A stretch of DNA of 51,480 nt from positions 1 through 51,480 of the forward strand of contig CAZQXD010000029.1 of the NCBI GenBank assembly GCA_964597315.1. Direction: 5' to 3'. The notes beneath the pieces were generated by a model, which saw nothing but the letters and a program-made list of their open reading frames with translations, was not told the origin of the DNA and did no database searches. This document shows, piece by piece, positions 49,768-51,480 of this stretch. This DNA comes from CAZQXD01 sp964597315. GTDB taxonomy: Bacteria; Pseudomonadota; Gammaproteobacteria; Competibacterales; Competibacteraceae. The translations under genes and the position numbers were made by a program. Numbering within the stretch: position 1 is the first letter of the stretch; each line of letters opens with the position of its first letter.

Positions 49768-50355
49768 ATGAAACAGTGGATCGCAGCCATCGCCATTGTC
49801 GCCACCCTTGGATTCGCCTCCAGCGGACAGGCGCAGTTGATGGGTAACGGCAGTGGCGGCAAGGGTGGAACATCCAGCGGTGGTCCCATTCCAGCGTCGC
49901 CTTCTGGGAGTAGCCAGGCCGTCACCTATTCAGACGTCGAATACGAGGTGGTCCGCGTTCTGAAGGACCCGAACACGAAGGGCTATCGCATCATTCTAAA
50001 AGTCACTGAAAAACAAGAGCCTAGGCGATCTTCGGCTTTCATTCATCCTCCGGCCACGTTCATGGACGAAATGGGGAACGTGTATCAGGCGGCGGATGCG
50101 ACCGGCATTCGTATTTGCGGTGGTTGGAAGAATCAACGCTACTGCTTGAGCCATCACCGTGGCGATCTCAATCAGATGATGTCGGGGAGCGCCATGCCGG
50201 TCACGATTGCCTTCACACCGGTCGATGGCAAGGTCATCCCAGAGATTGCGGAACATGCAAAAACCGCGACCCTCAATGCTCGCATGGTGCTTCTGCCCCG
50301 AGACGGGGAACCCGAGAACGTCGATATCATTATCCCCGACATCGCCCTGCCCTAA
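49768..50355 (+). CDS. Exported protein of unknown function, possibly related to its neighbour
   Basis: This 195-residue product has a signal peptide (MKQWIAAIAIVATLGFASSG) at the ATG 49768, preceded by AGAGAGG; the frame upstream lies in the preceding gene. After a Gly/Ser linker comes a beta-rich domain (SDVEYEVVRVLKDPNTKGYR) with a cysteine pair (IRICGGWKNQRYCLSHHRGD). A late hydrophobic strand ends in NVDIIIPDIALP. The matching end of the neighbouring gene (SINLPPIQIP) supports common ancestry. It may be part of the periplasmic portion of the divergent machine. Confidence 0.65.
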   Translation: MKQWIAAIAIVATLGFASSGQAQLMGNGSGGKGGTSSGGPIPASPSGSSQAVTYSDVEYEVVRVLKDPNTKGYRIILKVTEKQEPRRSSAFIHPPATFMDEMGNVYQAADATGIRICGGWKNQRYCLSHHRGDLNQMMSGSAMPVTIAFTPVDGKVIPEIAEHAKTATLNARMVLLPRDGEPENVDIIIPDIALP

Positions 50356-50373
50356 CTGGAGAGGACCCAAACC

Positions 50374-51381
50374 ATGCTCTCGAACATTCGCACCACGGCG
50401 CTCGCGGCTAGCGCCCTCGCTGTCCTGTCGCTTCCCGCTTCGGCGGCGGGGACACTCGACGAGGCCGTCGAGATTCTGGCGCACAAACTGCTCATCGACT
50501 CACGGATCTGCGCCGACAACCCCCCCAGCCACGGCCCGACGGGGACCTCCTCCGAACCGGACGGGGCGACGACTCCCGCGCCCGCGACCGGAAATCCCTC
50601 GTCGGGAGCCACCGGACAGCGGCGCATCGCGGTGACCCCGTTCCTGCTCCCTGACCACCGCACCACGGCCTTCACCAATTTCCTCATGACCCGCCTGACC
50701 GGCCAGATGATCGAGGTGGCCGGTGGACATTGCCGGGTCGTCGAGCGCGCCCAAATAGTCCAGGCCATCGAAGAGCTTGAGGTGGGCGGCGTGTTCGGGT
50801 TCGACAAAGACACGGCGGGTAAGGTTGGTCAGTTCCTCAACGTGAACACCCTGATCGTCGGGGAGATGAACCCCCTCGGCGACCGGGTTCACATCGACGC
50901 CCGGATGATCGACGTGGAAACGGTCCTGACCATGGAACAAGGAAAGACCTGGGTTCCGCTGACCCCATCGACCCAAGAACAACTGGCTCAGCGCGTGGTG
51001 ATCAACCGGATGATGGTGTCCGACGATGAGAACCCCGGCAACGGCGTCTGGAACGGTCGCGGCCAGTGTGGCGACACCGTTATCGGTCTCGCCCTGGCCC
51101 TGGCCTTCAAGGGCGATAACATGGTGCGGGCGATGCAGACGTACTATCCGGTCAGCAACAGCCCGCAGGGCATGTCCTCGGGTAGCCTGCTCATGGAGGG
51201 AACCTTTGACCCAGGCTCGGGAGAACTCACCCTAAAGCCGGGCCAGTGGGTTTTTCAGCCCCAGGGGCACGGGGGACTGGAGATCAACGGCCAGATGAAC
51301 TTCGAGCGGGGCCAGTTTGCCGGCGCCTACGTCAGTGACGCCTGTCCGGTGAGCGACGTCAACCTGCGTAAAATGGACTGA
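50374..51381 (+). CDS. FlgO/CsgG-like exported protein
   Basis: This 335-residue protein has a signal peptide (residues 1-25, ALAVLSLPASA). After a helix and a Pro/Gly linker, residues 82-200 resemble FlgO/CsgG-type domains: RRIAVTPFLLPDHRTTAFTN, FLMTRLTGQMIEVAGGHCRV, VERAQIVQAIEEL and the VNTLIVGEMNPLGDRVHIDA block. Such domains occur in outer-membrane-linked secretion or flagellar accessory proteins. No lipobox cysteine is seen at the signal end, so it may be soluble in the periplasm. The C-terminal 100 residues are not recognised. GGAGAGG precedes the ATG, 18 bases after the previous stop. Confidence 0.7.
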   Translation: MLSNIRTTALAASALAVLSLPASAAGTLDEAVEILAHKLLIDSRICADNPPSHGPTGTSSEPDGATTPAPATGNPSSGATGQRRIAVTPFLLPDHRTTAFTNFLMTRLTGQMIEVAGGHCRVVERAQIVQAIEELEVGGVFGFDKDTAGKVGQFLNVNTLIVGEMNPLGDRVHIDARMIDVETVLTMEQGKTWVPLTPSTQEQLAQRVVINRMMVSDDENPGNGVWNGRGQCGDTVIGLALALAFKGDNMVRAMQTYYPVSNSPQGMSSGSLLMEGTFDPGSGELTLKPGQWVFQPQGHGGLEINGQMNFERGQFAGAYVSDACPVSDVNLRKMD

Positions 51382-51406
51382 CGAGCCAAGGGCTGATCGA
51401 CTTGAC

Positions 51407-51437
51407 TTGACATCCTCCCTGAAGGAAGGGGATTCCC
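51407..51437. mobile_element. Hairpin resembling an IS200/IS605-family end
   Basis: TTGACATCCTCCCTGAAGG followed by AAGGGGATTCC resembles the conserved imperfect hairpin next to IS200/IS605 (OrfB/TnpB) elements. The transposase would lie beyond the right edge, so this may be a complete element's end or a remnant. Nothing else is seen after 51381. Confidence 0.45.
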
Positions 51438-51480
51438 GATCCAGAGACCGAGAGGGTTGACGCTTCACAGCACGTTGCTA

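Noticed and set aside
1..51480. CRISPR arrays, tRNA or rRNA genes
   Set aside because: No evenly spaced short repeats, tRNA cloverleaf or rRNA sequence was noticed by eye. A covariance-model scan was not possible, so an isolated small RNA could be missed.

Overview
The window looks like a gammaproteobacterial chromosome segment. GC is high, starts are often coupled by ATGA overlaps, and the flagellar block is of the polar FleQ type (fliC-flaG-fliD-fliS-fliT-PilZ-fleQ). A PEP-CTERM protein and a large surface-glycan locus are also present. The species cannot be named from the sequence alone. The 10 N bases at 36757-36766 show that this is a draft assembly.

Layout. (1) 1-6857, minus strand: flagellin, FlaG, the FliD cap, chaperones FliS and FliT, an atypical PilZ protein and the start of FleQ. 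A clear sigma-28 promoter lies before fliC and a sigma-54-like promoter before fleQ. (2) 7523-14969: a PEP-CTERM surface protein translationally coupled to a 1236-residue exported propeller/CARDB protein, then a convergent secreted ExeM-like nuclease. (3) 15097-27844: a glycan island with GT32-like, GT10 fucosyl-, GT4 and GT2 transferases, a sulfotransferase and a GDP-mannose-epimerase-like enzyme. Embedded in it are a PqqD-like protein, an HPr-kinase-like protein, a 54-residue peptide with a terminal serine, and a nucleotidyltransferase. (4) 27845-29207: a decayed patch with fragments of two genes, then an exported hydratase-like protein. (5) 29322-39860: a biuret/carboxybiuret catabolic and uptake locus. 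It holds a GntR regulator, a BiuH-like hydrolase, an NCS2-like permease, a five-gene oligopeptide-type ABC transporter, AtzG and AtzE. (6) 39903-42145: an SRAP protein, a charged repeat protein and a protein with an HNH-like motif. (7) 42238-51381: two divergent transcription units. The left one encodes a TraD/VirD4-like membrane ATPase, a periplasmic repeat protein, two AAA+ ATPases and two small membrane proteins. The right one encodes three exported proteins, the last FlgO/CsgG-like. No conjugation genes accompany them. (8) The right edge carries a hairpin resembling the end of an IS200/IS605 element.

Two parts may be undescribed systems. The first is the PqqD/HPr-kinase/short-peptide/nucleotidyltransferase cassette inside the glycan island, which recalls the kinase tailoring of lasso-peptide C-terminal serines although no lasso cyclase is present. 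The second is the 42-51 kb cluster, which has the parts of an envelope-spanning ATP-driven machine: cytoplasmic AAA+ proteins, a membrane coupling ATPase, periplasmic repeats and a CsgG-like exported partner.
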